Source of the DNA: Loripinus fragilis
Lineage: Eukaryota > Mollusca > Bivalvia > Lucinida > Lucinidae
NCBI GenBank assembly: GCA_964019695.1
Contig: OZ026515.1
Location: 132,144,849 to 132,208,848, forward strand
Direction: 5' to 3'
DNA: 64,000 bases
This document shows positions 1 through 11,419 of this stretch, piece after piece. The first letter of the stretch is position 1; each line of letters opens with the position of its first letter. The position numbers and the translations under genes are program-made. The notes under the pieces are model-generated. The model saw only the letters and a program-made list of their open reading frames with translations, was not told the DNA's origin and ran no database searches.

Positions 1-1602
1 CAGTCAGTAAAATATTTTACTGGAGGGCTTAAACCGGTTTAACGGCGCCAACCTCACCCTTAATTCAGATGTGGATCAAGACACATAGATATTTGGTTTG
101 AATGAAAGACCCCTAATTTATCAATGCATCATCTCCTAAAACATATAAATCAAGATATAACAAGGAGATAAAGCAAAGATAAGGACTCAACAGTAAAAAA
201 ACTGAATACCGGAGCAAAAGAAATCCAAAAGCTCATTATGTACCCACCAGTCTTTGGTGACGACGAAAAATTTCTTGAAAGTTTGTCAACATAATGTATG
301 ACATGTCTAGTTCTGCTACTGGTATTGACAGTGTCAGACTGGACACGGTTGCCCGCAAGTGGAAGTCGTACGATGCTATACCCCAACAAATGCAGCTTTG
401 GACTATCAAATAAAGCGTGCTGCTTACCAAGCAGGATGTATCTGGGGCCAAGCAACATTTCGTCAAATGGAAATTCTGAGCCCATCTGAATGGGGGTGGA
501 AGCAACAAGACAACTCATGGCAAAGTGTATGGATGTAAGACTGCATGTAGAGGCAGATGCAAGTGCTATCGGCTTTGCCCACCCTGTACAAAATTGTGCA
601 GCTGTAACTGTGAAGACTGATGCCTAGGTACAGCAGGTCGATAAGCGTGCATGCCAGTAAAAATTTGTTTTGGCCTAGCATACACTTGCCGTATGGGCAT
701 ATAGCTGATATTTTTGTCCAAATTTAGCCAAAAATACATACAGGATTATCATTTTGAACCAAACATGCTATAATTCTATTTCCGTGTGTTAAAATACATA
801 CATTTTGATACGAAATTTTGAAAATCGACCAATTATGTCCCGATTTATGCTGAAAACTGAATTCTTCCTGAAATGGAGGCCATCTTGAAAAATGGCCGTC
901 AATTAGATTTTTTGCGTGGCTGTTCTTTACTAAAGTACTTGCCAAGTTTCATGCTTGCATCATTAAATGCATGATTTTTGCAGTAATCTGTTTGGCTAGA
1001 ATATTCGTAACGGTTTCTTACCTATTTCGTTACTGAATTGTAGAACATCACGAATGGGTTGAAAATTAAAAAAATTCTTCACAAGTCCTATTTTTCGATT
1101 CTTGATGATTCGTGGTCTGTGTGCAATAGCGGCATTACATGGAAATAAACAATTCTTCACAAGTCGTATTTTTTCGATCCTTGATGATTCGTGGTCTGTG
1201 TGGAATAGGGGCATTACATGGTAACGTCCTAATGACATGTGTCATTTTACATCTTGTTCAAACGGCAGATTTTTAGGGAGCTGTCAAAAAGTCAGCTCAC
1301 TGTAGCTGACCGCTAGCTTAAGAGCCAGCTTACAAGGCGCCAGTTGGCCTCGCTCTGCCCGCTTTTGGGAGCCACACTATATAAAGCATAAGTGATTGTT
1401 CAGCCAAACCGAGTTAAGTTCACCATTTCGGTCATTTTTGTGTCCCATCTCCATTTTAGCATGTAAACAGTGTATTTTCTAACGTTTTAAGCTTAACAAT
1501 CAAGTAAAGGAAAAGCAATGGAAATGGTCAATAGTTATTCCTTACGACGTTTATCAACAGCGAGTGCCCCAAAAATTGCCAAAAAATGCTGTCCAATCGT
1601 CA
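1..1602. other. non-coding stretch, no gene recognised
   Basis: No open frame longer than about 120 codons occurs here and none resembles a known protein. The sequence is AT-rich. The only clear structure is a short tandem duplication at 1075-1221. A mariner-like inverted-repeat element begins at 1603. Confidence 0.6.
1075..1221. repeat. two-copy tandem duplication, 78-bp period
   Basis: Two head-to-tail copies begin at 1075 and 1153, each running from TTCTTCACAAGTC to GCATTACATGG, with a few substitutions. It looks like a simple local duplication. Confidence 0.8.
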
Positions 1603-2525
1603 TACGAGGGTCATCCAATAAAAAGTGAGAATTTCCTTATAATGTAAGAGTTTGTACCATTTAAACATCACAAATATAACCATAAGGTGGCATAGCTTGT
1701 TACATATCCAAAAGTTTGACGGAATATGATGTCCCTTGTTGCTTAGCAACGTAAACAGGTACTTAAAACTGACCTGGCCAGATGCCTTAAATGGTTACCA
1801 TTGTTACTGGCATGTGCAGATCAGTTCCAAAAGTAATATATTCTATAAACTACAACATAAGGTAATTATTCTGTAAAATTCATTGAATTCTTTTGAAAAA
1901 TGTCAAATTGGCAAGGACATTTAGCGTAAAAAGCATCAAAAATGAAAAATTGATGAATCAGAAATAGGGAAATGGGTCATGAATAAGCCCTAAATTTTTT
2001 GTTGGTTGGTATAAAAGTTTTAAATCATCCTAAAATTATTAAATATATTCTATAAATTTAAAAAAGTATCTTTAACGAACATGTATCAAATGTGTCCTTT
2101 GTTGCCTAGCAAAACAGTTAATTATAGACTTAATAACCAGTCCATTTTCCATAATTGCCTTGTTGCTAGGCAACCATGACTAATTTGTACATGGTAATGA
2201 CCATATTTTATTTGTAACATTGAGAACAGTTATACTTTAACAGATTAAAGGACAAACTATGTTCAGATAAATGATAATAATAACATGCCAGACTGTGTTT
2301 CTTTAGCATGAAGTTATCGCATAAGGAAAATCTGGCCAGTTTAGCTTCAGTATCACTTTTTCGTTGCTAAGCAACAAACAACCTCACTTTCCAACAAAGT
2401 TTTGAATATGATGCTGCATGTCCAACAAGTTATTCCACCTAATGATTACATTGGCGATGTTTTACTAGTACGAACTCTTGTATTATAAGGAAATTCTCTC
2501 TATTTATTGGATGACCCTCGTGGTA
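1603..2525. mobile_element. Tc1/mariner-like non-autonomous element with TIRs
   Basis: Inverted termini of about 50 bp start CGAGGGTCATCCAATAAA at the left (about 1605-1655) and are matched in reverse at about 2468-2520. A TA dinucleotide sits outside each end (1603-1604 and 2524-2525), the expected target duplication of Tc1/mariner elements, although the right end carries three extra bases. No transposase frame is present in the 0.9-kb interior, so it would need enzyme from elsewhere. The interior carries four near-palindromic X-box-like sites, described separately. Confidence 0.7.
1738..2375. promoter_or_regulatory. four palindromic X-box-like (RFX-type) motifs
   Basis: The 13-base pattern GTTGCYWRGCAAC occurs at 1738-1750 (GTTGCTTAGCAAC), 2162-2174 (GTTGCTAGGCAAC) and 2363-2375 (GTTGCTAAGCAAC); a one-base variant occurs at 2101-2113 (GTTGCCTAGCAAA). 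It matches the symmetric X-box bound by RFX transcription factors. All four lie inside the mariner-like element. The motif match is seen; binding is inference. Confidence 0.45.
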
Positions 2526-3189
2526 TGTACTTTTAAGAATGTATAATGCTCAAATGGTTGTTTTTATAAGCAGTTTTCAGCTTAACACATATACCTTTCA
2601 TTAAATTCCCCTCATTTGATTGAAAAGTGAAAAACAGTTTTTGTTGTATTGATGATTAATGTCCCACAATCTAATGTGAATTACGTTACCAATTTAACCA
2701 TCCCACAAATTACAAACCATGTATGTTAAGCTCACATCAAACATCTCTATGTTAAATGGACTATTATGTACAGGGATAAAAGAAACGAATTTGGAGAAAC
2801 ATTTGTTTATTTTTCGGAGATGAAAAGATATCTGAGGTTGTCTAAAAAAAATCTGCAGTTTTGTGAATTATGTTACCCTATGTGTATTATTTGTATAAGG
2901 AAAGGTTCAAATATTGCAATCAAAGTCAATGTAAGAACTATAACCTAACTATATAACAAACCATTCAAGAACTTTACAAGAAGTTGTTTGCATAGAAAAA
3001 ATTAAGTAGAAACATAATTTTGTGAATTACGTTACTATGAATTACGTTACTACAAAAACCTCTCTAAATGCATACACTTGCTGAAAAAAGTGTTTGTTTT
3101 TAATCATAGCAAATCTGTCCCAATTAATAAAGATCAACTTAGACCACATAACAGATGTCATTTTATTTTAACAAGGATTTATCTATATG
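2526..3189. other. AT-rich spacer, no gene recognised
   Basis: No coding evidence. The phrase GTGAATTACGTTAC and close variants recur at about 2688, 2862 and 3021-3050, a weak dispersed repeat. Otherwise I see nothing. Confidence 0.5.
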
Positions 3190-4164
3190 CTCTGGTACTT
3201 TAGCAACAACGTATGCGGACGTATGAGAAATTAAGAAGTACGTTGGTGTACGCTGAATACATTAGAGATAAGTTTTAAACACGCTACGAACACGCTACTG
3301 TACGTTGGTATACATTGTCATACGGCGAATAGAAGTACATTGGTGTACGCTGAATAAGTTAAGATACGTTTTCAATACGTTACGAACACGCTACAGTACG
3401 TTGGTATACGCTGCCATATGAAAAAGGTGGTCCCAAAATTTTGAACTGTTTTATACGTTTGACATAAGTTTGATGTATGCTACTTGTAAATTATACATAC
3501 GTTAACGTATGTTATATGTACAATTCAACATACGTTAGATGTTTGCTGTGCATAAGTTTCTTTTAAGTCAAGACCGCTAGTGATACGCTGGGCATACGCT
3601 TTTGTACGCTGATACTAGTAGTCTGGCAGAATTTGGGCAAATTTTAGGAGGACCTGGAACTTGATTTTAAACTGTTTTTCTTTGTTGATTCTGGTAGTGC
3701 ATGTATTGTCCTTGAAAAATCCGAATGATGCCACTCTGGCATCATTGAGCATTTCGATATATTCAAGATGGCGTCCAAGATGGAGGCCAATCATTAGTAA
3801 AAAAATTGCATGATATGGAAAATGTCTGAGACCCATTTTTTCCCTTAAATTGTTAGCTATGACGTTGGAATCTAGTTGAAGACACTTAGCTTATAACAAA
3901 AATATATAAATAAATTAAAAATTTAGACAAAATGGCCGCCAAAATGGCAGTTTATTACAAAAAATAAGAATTTTTTCCCTGAAACTGGCAAACTCCAGGG
4001 ATTCGCATGCAAAATGCTGAATTTACTGATTCTTGAGTTACAGGCAGCATCCTTTTAACACCCCCGTAATGCAGCTAATGCATTACTCAGAATTTGATAT
4101 ATTCAAGATGGCGTCCAGGATGGTAGCTGATAAGTTTTACAACCCCGTGGGAGACGCACCTAGC

Positions 4165-6070
4165 CTGTAGGCATGTCTGATGGATTTTTAACATACACAA
4201 TTTCTTGCCTGATGGAGAAGCACTTTACAAACACGTGTACCCAGCATGCATGTCTGATAGAGTTGCACTGTACAAGCAGGCACATCTGAGAGTAACACCA
4301 GATTAGCAAAGATGTCTGATGTAATGGCACCTCTGTAAGAGTAGCACCAGACTTGAAGCCATCCCTCTTCCGTCTGCACTCAACTAGTCAAAATGGTGGT
4401 TGAATTGCATAACGGACTAGCAGGCATGGTCTATAGTGGGGTACCACGCCAACATGCTTGGCATATAGTGAGGCACCACTACAGAAGACATGACCTACAG
4501 TGATGTACCAAAACAAAAGGTATGACCTATATGAAGCACCACAACAGCAGGCACAGCTGATAGTGAGACACCATACCAGCAGGTATAGCAGATCGAGAAG
4601 CACAACGCCAGCAGACATGCAATATTGAGTCACAAAAGGTCAGCAGACATGCTGATTGAGTGGCCACAGTCCAGCAAGCATCCATCTTGCACCAGAACTC
4701 AACCAGTAGGCATGTCTGAACAGCAGCGGTGTTTGTGACAGTAACCCTAGGCCAACAGGCATATATGTTGCAACTGCAGTGACATAACAACTTTCTACAC
4801 GGCATGTATGTTGTATTGACAATGTAGCGGTCTTGGCTGATAAAGTTTCACAGTATTAGTTGGCATGTCTGATGGAGGGGCATCTGTCAAGTAGCTTTTC
4901 TCTTTGATTTCCAATGGACCAGGAGGCATGTTTGATTGAATAGTACCAAGTCCGCAGGCATATTTGTTGAAGTTTCTCTGAACAGTGGCCATGTAATGCC
5001 ACCAGCTCATCATATCCGGCATCCTTAACACCGCACGTGTTTAATAATGTGATACTGAACCAGCACACATGCCATTTAACGAGACTCAGGGCCAGCAGTC
5101 ATGCGTGTTAGTAACATCTCACCAGCAATAATGTATGTTACAATCGAACCCAACTAACAGGAGTGCTGGGTACTATTGCACTGGATCAGTGGGCATGTCT
5201 GTTCAAGTTACATCCGGCACACTTTCTCCTGACCAGCTGCCCAGGCATCATAGCTACAGGGTCAGCAGACATATTATCCATTACGCATGTTTGATTCTTT
5301 GGCATTGGACCAGCACACATGTCTGAAACCAAGCAGTTATGTCTGTAACAGCTTCACGAGACTAGCAGGCATGTTGCAGTACCCATATTTTAAACGTTAC
5401 TTTTAACCAACAGGCATGTTTGTTGCAGTTGCACCCGACCACAAGGCACGTCATTAACAATTAAACTCGACCAGCATGCATGTCTGTTAGAGTTGCATCT
5501 ACCAGCAGATATGTTTGAATCATTTGCAACTGACAAGCACATCTGTAGTTGTGTGGCTGAACCACCAGGTATATATGTTACACTTGCCACAGACCCGCAG
5601 TTATGTCCCTATGCTCGTACCTAACTAACGGGCTGGTAAGAACAATTGCACCAGACCATCATGCATGTATTTTACAGTTGTGCCTGACTAGCAGCCATGT
5701 CTTAATAATTTGCATACTATCAGCATGCATGTCTGTTACAGTTTCATCTTATCAGGGTCCATGTATATTACATTCTCACCCGACCATCAGCCATGTCTGT
5801 AACAATTGCATCCGGCCATTTCCCATGTCTTTAACAGTTGCATCTAACCAACAGTGATATCTGTAAACTTGCGCCTACAAGCATGCATGTCTGACACACT
5901 TGAACCAGACCAGCGTTCATATTTTTGATAGCAATATTCAAACATCTGTGCTGTCTGCTGCACTTGCAACTGACCAGAGAAGTAGTAATGGTTGTCACAA
6001 TTGCACCGGACAAGCAGGCTCGTACCAACCAGCAGTCAAGATGGAAACGAACATCTGCAGCATGCAGATA
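4165..6070. repeat. degenerate minisatellite, ~40-45-bp period
   Basis: The phrase CCAGCAGGCATGTCTGATAG and close variants recur roughly every 35-45 bp for 1.9 kb, with intervening text such as GAGTTGCACC. Copies are diverged and spacing varies, so this is an old array. Many short open frames here are by-products of the repeat. Confidence 0.75.
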
Positions 6071-6640
6071 CCTTACTCAGGGGTTGTCCTTACTCAGGGT
6101 TTTTTGTGTTGATACACTACACTCCATAAGTATTTTTTGTAAATTTTATCCATCCATCCAGCTGGCTTTTTCCGCATATTTGTTCAAAAAAGTTTTGTAC
6201 TTTGATCAAACACTCTGTCACAAAGTTTTCAGTGATATCGTCCGTTCAGTTTACCCTGTCATTTATCACGTCATTTTTTGAAGAAATGTTTTCCCAAAGT
6301 AGGAATTTTTATGAGAAAAATATAAAATTATGGTATTATCAGATCTGGCCAAAAGTAGTCTGGAAAGTGCATGGTGCATGGATTGATGGATACGATCCCA
6401 GAACAAAGACAAAAACATTACCATTATGAAAAATAAGAGTCTGTTATTTTTTCTGTGCAGTGTATCATAGCAAAAACCATGTGATTCCCCACCCTGTTAT
6501 TGCTGCCAAATTGGATGTCATCTTAAATATTTTACAACGCTGAAAAACAAACATAACATGCCAGCCAAAGTTTCAAATCATACCCAAAAACTATCAGAAA
6601 ATAGTTACTAACTGCGAATTTGATCTAGGTTGAACTTTGC
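6070..6640. other. foldback core between the two arrays, no gene
   Basis: About 570 bp of AT-rich sequence inside the foldback element. The short frames at 5925-6281 and 6202-6429 overlap and have no recognisable motif. Nothing further seen. Confidence 0.5.
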
Positions 6641-6648
6641 TTTAATTG

Positions 6649-7180
6649 GCGGCCATCTTGGACACCATCTTAAATACTTCGACCTTGTGAATCAAACCTG
6701 TGAATGCTTCATTTTAATCGTTTGTATTATTAAGCCTTTAAACATCGATAAAAAGTCAAAATTGAAATGCTTTATATCGAGTTTTTTTTAGCTAGATAGG
6801 TCTTAGGAACCTAACTGACGGCCATCTTGGACGTCATTTTAAATTTCAACCTTCTGAATCAAAACCATGTTCATATTAGATCGTTTGTATCATTTAGTCT
6901 CTAAACATCCGTAAAAAGTCAAAATTAAAGTGTTTATTATCGAGTATGTCGGTCATATAGGTCTAAGAAGCCTAATTGACGGCCATTTTGGACGCCATCT
7001 TTAATATTTCAACATTCTGAATCAAAATAAAGTTCCACTTTAATTGGTTGTAACTTTTAGCCTCTGATACATCCATGAAAAGTCAAAAATAAAATGCTTA
7101 TGATCGAGTATGTTGGTCATAAAGGTCTTAGGAGACTAAGTGATGGCCATCTTGAACGCCATCTTGAATATTTCAAAACG
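6649..7180. repeat. tandem array, ~163-bp period, GGCCATCTTGGACGCCATCTT unit type
   Basis: Starts of the GACGGCCATCTTGGAC phrase fall at about 6649, 6818, 6979 and 7142, giving a period of 161-169 bp. Each unit also holds a TTTAGCCTCTAAACATC-like segment and AAAAGTCAAAATTAAA. Reverse-oriented remnants with similar spacing occur near 3770, 3935 and 4100, so the array belongs to the inverted arms. Confidence 0.75.
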
Positions 7181-7558
7181 CTCAATGGTGCCAGAGTGGC
7201 ATCAGTTGGATTCATCAAGTACAATGCCTCAACAACAAGAATCAACCAAGAAAAAAACTTTAAAATCAAGTTCCAGGTCGTTCTGGTTTTCTACCGGACT
7301 ATAGTATAATTAATTTATGTCAGGAATAAGTTATGAATAAGTTACTCATAAGTTAGACATACGTTCTATGTTCGTTTTGCATACTCTTTGCGTAAGTTCA
7401 CTGAGAGGCTTCCTCCGATTTTCTATTAGATTTCAGCGTATTAGATATATATTTCATACGTCAGCATACGTTGGCTAAAACGTTATAGTGTGACAGGGCC
7501 TTAACTTATGTCTATCGTATAAAACAGTACAAAATTTAGGGACCCCTTTGTCATAAGA

Positions 7559-8062
7559 CAACGTATCCCAACGTACTGTAGCGTGTTTGTAACGTATTTA
7601 AAGTGTATCTCTTACTTATTCAACGTACACCAACGTATTTGATGAATTCTCATACGTCCTCATATGTTGTTGCTAACGTATCTTAACGTATGCATAACTT
7701 ACCCGTTGTGTACATCTAACTTATGCCTAACGTATAATCAATACGTCGGCATACGTTGAAGTTTTTTAATGCATGCACAAAAATTTGGGATCTATTCGCC
7801 GTATGACAACGTACAGTAGTGTATTTGTAACGTGTTTAAAACTTATCTCTAACGTGTTTACGTACACCGTCATTCTTGCTGAAGTTCTCATACGTCCGTA
7901 TAAGTTGGTGCTAACGTACCTTAACGTATGCATAACTTACCATAACGTACATCTAGCGTATGCCTAACGCACAGAAGCAGTACGTTTTCCATACGCTGTA
8001 TTTTTTATGGATGCACAAAATGTTGGACCTCTTCGCGGTAAGTCAACGTATACCAATATACT
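7559..8062. repeat. right-arm tandem repeat, ~240-bp period
   Basis: Units start at about 7559, 7806 and 8043 with CAACGTA and contain CTCATACGTCC, CTTAACGTATGCATAACTTA and GATGCACAAAA in the same order. The last unit is cut short at about 8062. Confidence 0.7.
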
Positions 8063-8067
8063 ATAGT

Positions 8068-8094
8068 GACAGATAGATAGACAGATAGATAGAC
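8068..8094. repeat. microsatellite (GACA/GATA)n
   Basis: Short mixed tetranucleotide run of GACAGATAGATAGACA type directly outside the foldback element. Confidence 0.9.
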
Positions 8095-8431
8095 TTACTT
8101 TTTGTCTGGCAATTATGCCAGGACTTGGATTTGCCTCAATCAGAAAGCTCAGTACATAAAAATCTAATGGTCGCCCAAGGCTTCCATCTAACATTCCCAA
8201 AGGATGTTGAAATGTCTTTTCCCAGGCAGATACTTTATTCATTGATGAGACTAAGAATGTCCCCTTAAAGGAGAGGGCATGTTAAACATTTCCTTCGTGA
8301 ATATTTGCGCTTAACTCCACCCCCTATGAATAATTATATAATTAAACTTTCAATTTTTGTTCATAGGACAAAGAAAGTACTTGTCAAGTCCAATAGTGTA
8401 GGATCCTATCTAACCATATTTCCACACGCAG
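8095..8431. other. non-coding stretch
   Basis: No gene recognised. The minus-strand frame crossing 7964-8242 runs through the microsatellite, whose codons read as Leu-Ser-Ile-Cys, so it is not treated as a gene. Confidence 0.5.
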
Positions 8432-8494
8432 AGTAGACCCTGATCAGACAGCTTTTAGTACTCTAGAGCTGCCAGATCTGGGTCGGCTATGTTT
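8432..8494. repeat. dispersed hairpin, GATCAGACAGCT stem
   Basis: Member of the ~65-bp hairpin family: the outer left part is GTAGACCCTGATCAGACAGC, the outer right part is GCTGCCAGATCTGGGTC followed by a degenerate TGTTTG end. The arms pair imperfectly. Confidence 0.55.
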
Positions 8495-8692
8495 GAAAAA
8501 GTGTTAAAAGGCGTCCCTAGCCCTGGATTTTATCTTATTTTCTTGAGACGTTCAAATACCAATGCAAATCATGTGCATTGGGCACCTTAAAAGTTTACAA
8601 ATCGACTAATTTGATCAAATTTTGTTATTTTCCTGCCATCATCACAACACTTTAACCCTTTGAAGGCTGAAAACCCCATAAAAGTGTAGTTT

Positions 8693-8760
8693 TGCAAACA
8701 TTGAAGGCCCAGATGAATTCCACATAGTGCAGCATTTCATCAGGGTCTGCACTGTTTGCT
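8693..8760. repeat. dispersed hairpin, GATGAAATGCTGC stem type
   Basis: Runs from TTGCAAACATTGAAGGCCC to GGTCTGCACTGTTTGC. The inner stem is of GATGAAATGCTGC type (right arm GCAGCATTTCATC). The left arm is more degenerate than in other copies. Confidence 0.6.
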
Positions 8761-8962
8761 GGGATAAAATCAATCTTCTGAGAAAGCAATAAAATATTTT
8801 TGAAAAAAAAATCTTTGACCCTTCAATATATACAATGGACCATCTTTAGTTTTATGGAAAACACCATTTATCTCAAAGGGGTTAATGTAAACAATTACAT
8901 TTATCTAGGTGTTATCGATTACTTTAAACCATATAAGCACAGAGTCCTTTTTATGGGACATA

Positions 8963-9030
8963 GGCAAACAGTGCAGATCCAGATCAGACACAGCATAATG
9001 CGGTGTCTGATCAGGTTCTTCACTATTTGC
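8963..9030. repeat. dispersed hairpin, GATCAGACACAGC stem type
   Basis: Outer ends GCAAACAGTGCAGATCC and GGTTCTTCACTATTTGC are the shared family ends. The inner stem is a third type: GATCAGACACAGC pairs with GCGGTGTCTGATC around a short ATAAT loop. Confidence 0.7.
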
Positions 9031-9833
9031 TTACAGAATCTTCTATTAAAAATTGGAAAAAATACAAATACAACCCAACAACACGGACTGCTCCCATATT
9101 AGTAGTGGGAACTTCCATTCGGTATAAATGGGTTAATAGAACAAAAAATGAAAGATTTGGTCAAGAAAATTTTGCAACGAATTTAATAACTAACGATTTT
9201 ATATACACAGTTAATACAATGTGACAAATTCAAGTCAAAACACTTCTTATGAAATAATGCCCAGTGGATGAGACTTAAATCCGTTGCCCCGTCTTCTGAG
9301 ACGCTTTAAAACCAGAAATACTGCCGGTTGAGCCTTTGGGTGTTCCTGGACATAGAACAACAAAAACCATAAACCCACCCGGCCAGTACTGGGACAGCCA
9401 AGGAACACGGCCAAAAAAAATGCCCAGTGGACAAATTTTTACCATACATGTTTTAATAATTCATGTAGCACATAAGAGTTTTGTACTTTTTCAAAAGTGA
9501 CCAGCAGACTCAGAGGAGTCTGCACATCAGTTCATGCATGCTAGAACCTAACATATGCGAAGTATAATGGCAGTTCTAAACCATTGTACAATGAATGTCA
9601 TAATTATTGGAATACAATTTACCCTTTCTGTTCTCTAAAATATGTTTATAATCAGAGCTGCTTGCCATTATAGCAAACATGGACGACCTTGTCTGACCTA
9701 GGTCTGAGCTTGCCTGTGTTTGCCAATGCCTTTTTGGCAAGAGCAACTAGTGTTCAAAATTTTACAACTTCTACCATACCTGTACCTAGGTCGAATAGCT
9801 GCACGTGCCCAATAAAACTGATTTTACACATAC
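9031..9833. other. non-coding stretch
   Basis: No gene recognised. Two copies of ATGCCCAGTGGA (about 9257 and 9420) flank a short imperfect dyad at about 9300-9410. Nothing else stands out. Confidence 0.45.
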
Positions 9834-9851
9834 ATATAATATTACACATAT

Positions 9852-10088
9852 GAGCCAGTGCATGTGATTACCAACAATTTGACATTTTGACAAGTGTAGA
9901 CTCAGATGAGCCTCTGCAGCCTCCTTTTAAGCTTAGAAACTCCAAATGACGCTCGGTCAGTAGCTTAACAATCATAGAATACTCAAGCGACAAGCAAAGG
10001 CTCTGATCAGACTGCGCGTATGCGCAGGCTGATCTGAGGCTTTGCTGGTCGCACATACCAAATTGTTGGAAATCTCATGCACTGGCTC
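9852..10088. mobile_element. 237-bp MITE with 30-bp TIRs and an 18-bp flanking duplication
   Basis: The element begins GAGCCAGTGCATG and ends with the reverse, CATGCACTGGCTC; the termini match over about 30 bp with four differences. Just outside, the 18 bases ATATAATATTACACATAT are perfectly repeated at 9834-9851 and 10089-10106. Related copies lie at 27626-27860 and, reversed, at 60203-60441. The interior has an imperfect dyad, AGGCTCTGATCAGACTGCGC against GCAGGCTGATCTGAGG. No coding capacity. Confidence 0.8.
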
Positions 10089-10146
10089 ATATAATATTAC
10101 ACATATGATATAAGTACCAGTATATGTGTTTTTTGTTTTGTTTGGT

Positions 10147-10235
10147 TCTCCAAGAAAGTATGGGACCGGGCCAGGGTCACACTCGCAACTCCTTGATAAG
10201 CAGTCATACAGATTACCAACTGCACTACATGACCC
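10147..10235 (-). repeat. SINE fragment, family B (tRNA-like end)
   Basis: Matches the tRNA-related end of the family B SINEs at 17424-17757 and 37455-37772, including CAAGAAAGTATGGGACCGG and the region before the CTGCACTACATGACC end. Degenerate and truncated. Confidence 0.6.
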
Positions 10236-10520
10236 TGTCAGTATATAATGTGTTGACCCAAATATTGGTACTAGTACAGCTGCTGCTAATTTTTGAGAAT
10301 ACAGCCCAGAAAAAATAAAATTAATTGTTCCCAATTTAATTTCACATAATGTTCAGCTCTGGTCAAGCATATGCAAAATCAAGTATGCAAAATAAGCCCC
10401 CTCAGTGCGGGTCCTCAGGAAGTGATCAAATTTTGCACTATGACTTAGAGCATTTTTACAAAAAACATGGAATGCAGTTTAACTCTTTATATACCAATAA
10501 CCCCTAAATATGGAATTTAA

Positions 10521-10586
10521 CAAACAGTGAAGACCCAGATGAAATGCAGGATAATGCTGCATTTCATCTAGGTCTGTACTGCTTGC
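10521..10586. repeat. dispersed hairpin, GATGAAATGCAGG stem type
   Basis: CAAACAGTGAAGACCCAGAT begins the left side; the right side ends AGGTCTGTACTGCTTGC. The inner stem GATGAAATGCAG faces CTGCATTTCATC around ATAAT-type loop bases. Confidence 0.75.
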
Positions 10587-11171
10587 TAACATTAAAACAA
10601 CCCTGAGGGACAGACATACATCATACTATAGAAATTTCTACCTGCAACCCCTCAAAGCACACAATGGTCAGTCCCATACTTATATTATCAATATGTAAGG
10701 GAAAATCCATCAGGATACAGTTAAAATACTTTTTGTTAAAAGCTAAACCATAAAAGTGGCCCTACTATACATGTGTTAAAATTGAACATTAAGCAAATAA
10801 GATGCTTTACATTTGCAGTAATGTTCACATATATGTCTAAAGCCGAGACTTTTTTGATAAACACCCTCATAATTGTATTTTGTAGTATGATTAAAATGGG
10901 CATATTTTCTGTGCAGCTTACTGTTAAAAGTGTTGACTCCAAGCAGAAAACTATCTACATGTATATGGCATCAACTAAGTCTTCACCTATTTATACAGAA
11001 ATTCAGCATATAAGAGTTATGTAAGCTATAAACATCTAGTACAACTATGTTATCAGACCTTAAGTTTTAAATCTTTCCATCAGCAATATTCATATGCAAA
11101 CATCAAACAATGTACATTTAGAACTCATCTTGATGTACAATGTTGAGACCCATGAACACTCATCCGAGTCC
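10587..11171. other. non-coding stretch
   Basis: The overlapping short frames at 10736-11024 on both strands show no conserved motif. AT-rich sequence with no recognised gene or repeat. Confidence 0.45.
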
Positions 11172-11415
11172 TAGCCCTAAGGTTATAAAACTTTTCATGC
11201 TCAAGATAACTGAGCATGAAATGTATCCTGCTCATAAATGTTAAAATGCCAACATTTGTTGGCATTTTTACATTTATAAGCAGGATAAATACTACATCTG
11301 AGGGCTTAAAAGCAAGAAAAGTCTTTATTTTTCGGCATTTTAGTTTTTGTGAGCAGTTTAAATTTCATGCTTAGTTGAGTTGAGCATGAAAAAAGTTTTT
11401 ATAGCCTTGGGGCCT
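11172..11415. mobile_element. MITE, GGGCC...TTATAAAACTTTT family, copy 1
   Basis: The termini are inverted: AGCCCTAAGGTTATAAAAC at the left, GTTTTTATAGCCTTGGGGC at the right. The core is a long dyad in which CATAAATGTTAAAATGCC is mirrored around AACATTTGTTGGCAT. Two further copies lie at 15631-15848 and 43171-43832, the last split by nested insertions. Confidence 0.75.
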
Positions 11416-11419
11416 AGTT

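Larger units (their letters stand above)
3190..8062. mobile_element. large foldback element, tandem-repeat arms
   Basis: The left arm (about 3190-3840) and right arm (about 7140-8062) are inverted copies. Left 3633-3790, which includes GATGCCACTCTGGCATCATT, is matched in reverse at 7145-7305; the outer part around TACGGACGTATGAGAA (3210) is matched in reverse near 7880-7920. The outer arms are built of units rich in ACGTATR and GTACGTT with a period near 240 bp in the right arm. The core holds a degenerate minisatellite (about 4165-6070) and a 163-bp tandem array (about 6649-7180). No transposase frame is visible. Foldback-type elements show this architecture; target duplications were not resolved. 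Confidence 0.6.

Noticed and set aside
4188..6429. Numerous 60-118-codon frames on both strands
   Set aside because: They follow the minisatellite unit, overlap on both strands and show no conserved motif.
7964..8242. Minus-strand 92-codon frame
   Set aside because: Half of it reads through the GATA/GACA microsatellite and foldback repeat.
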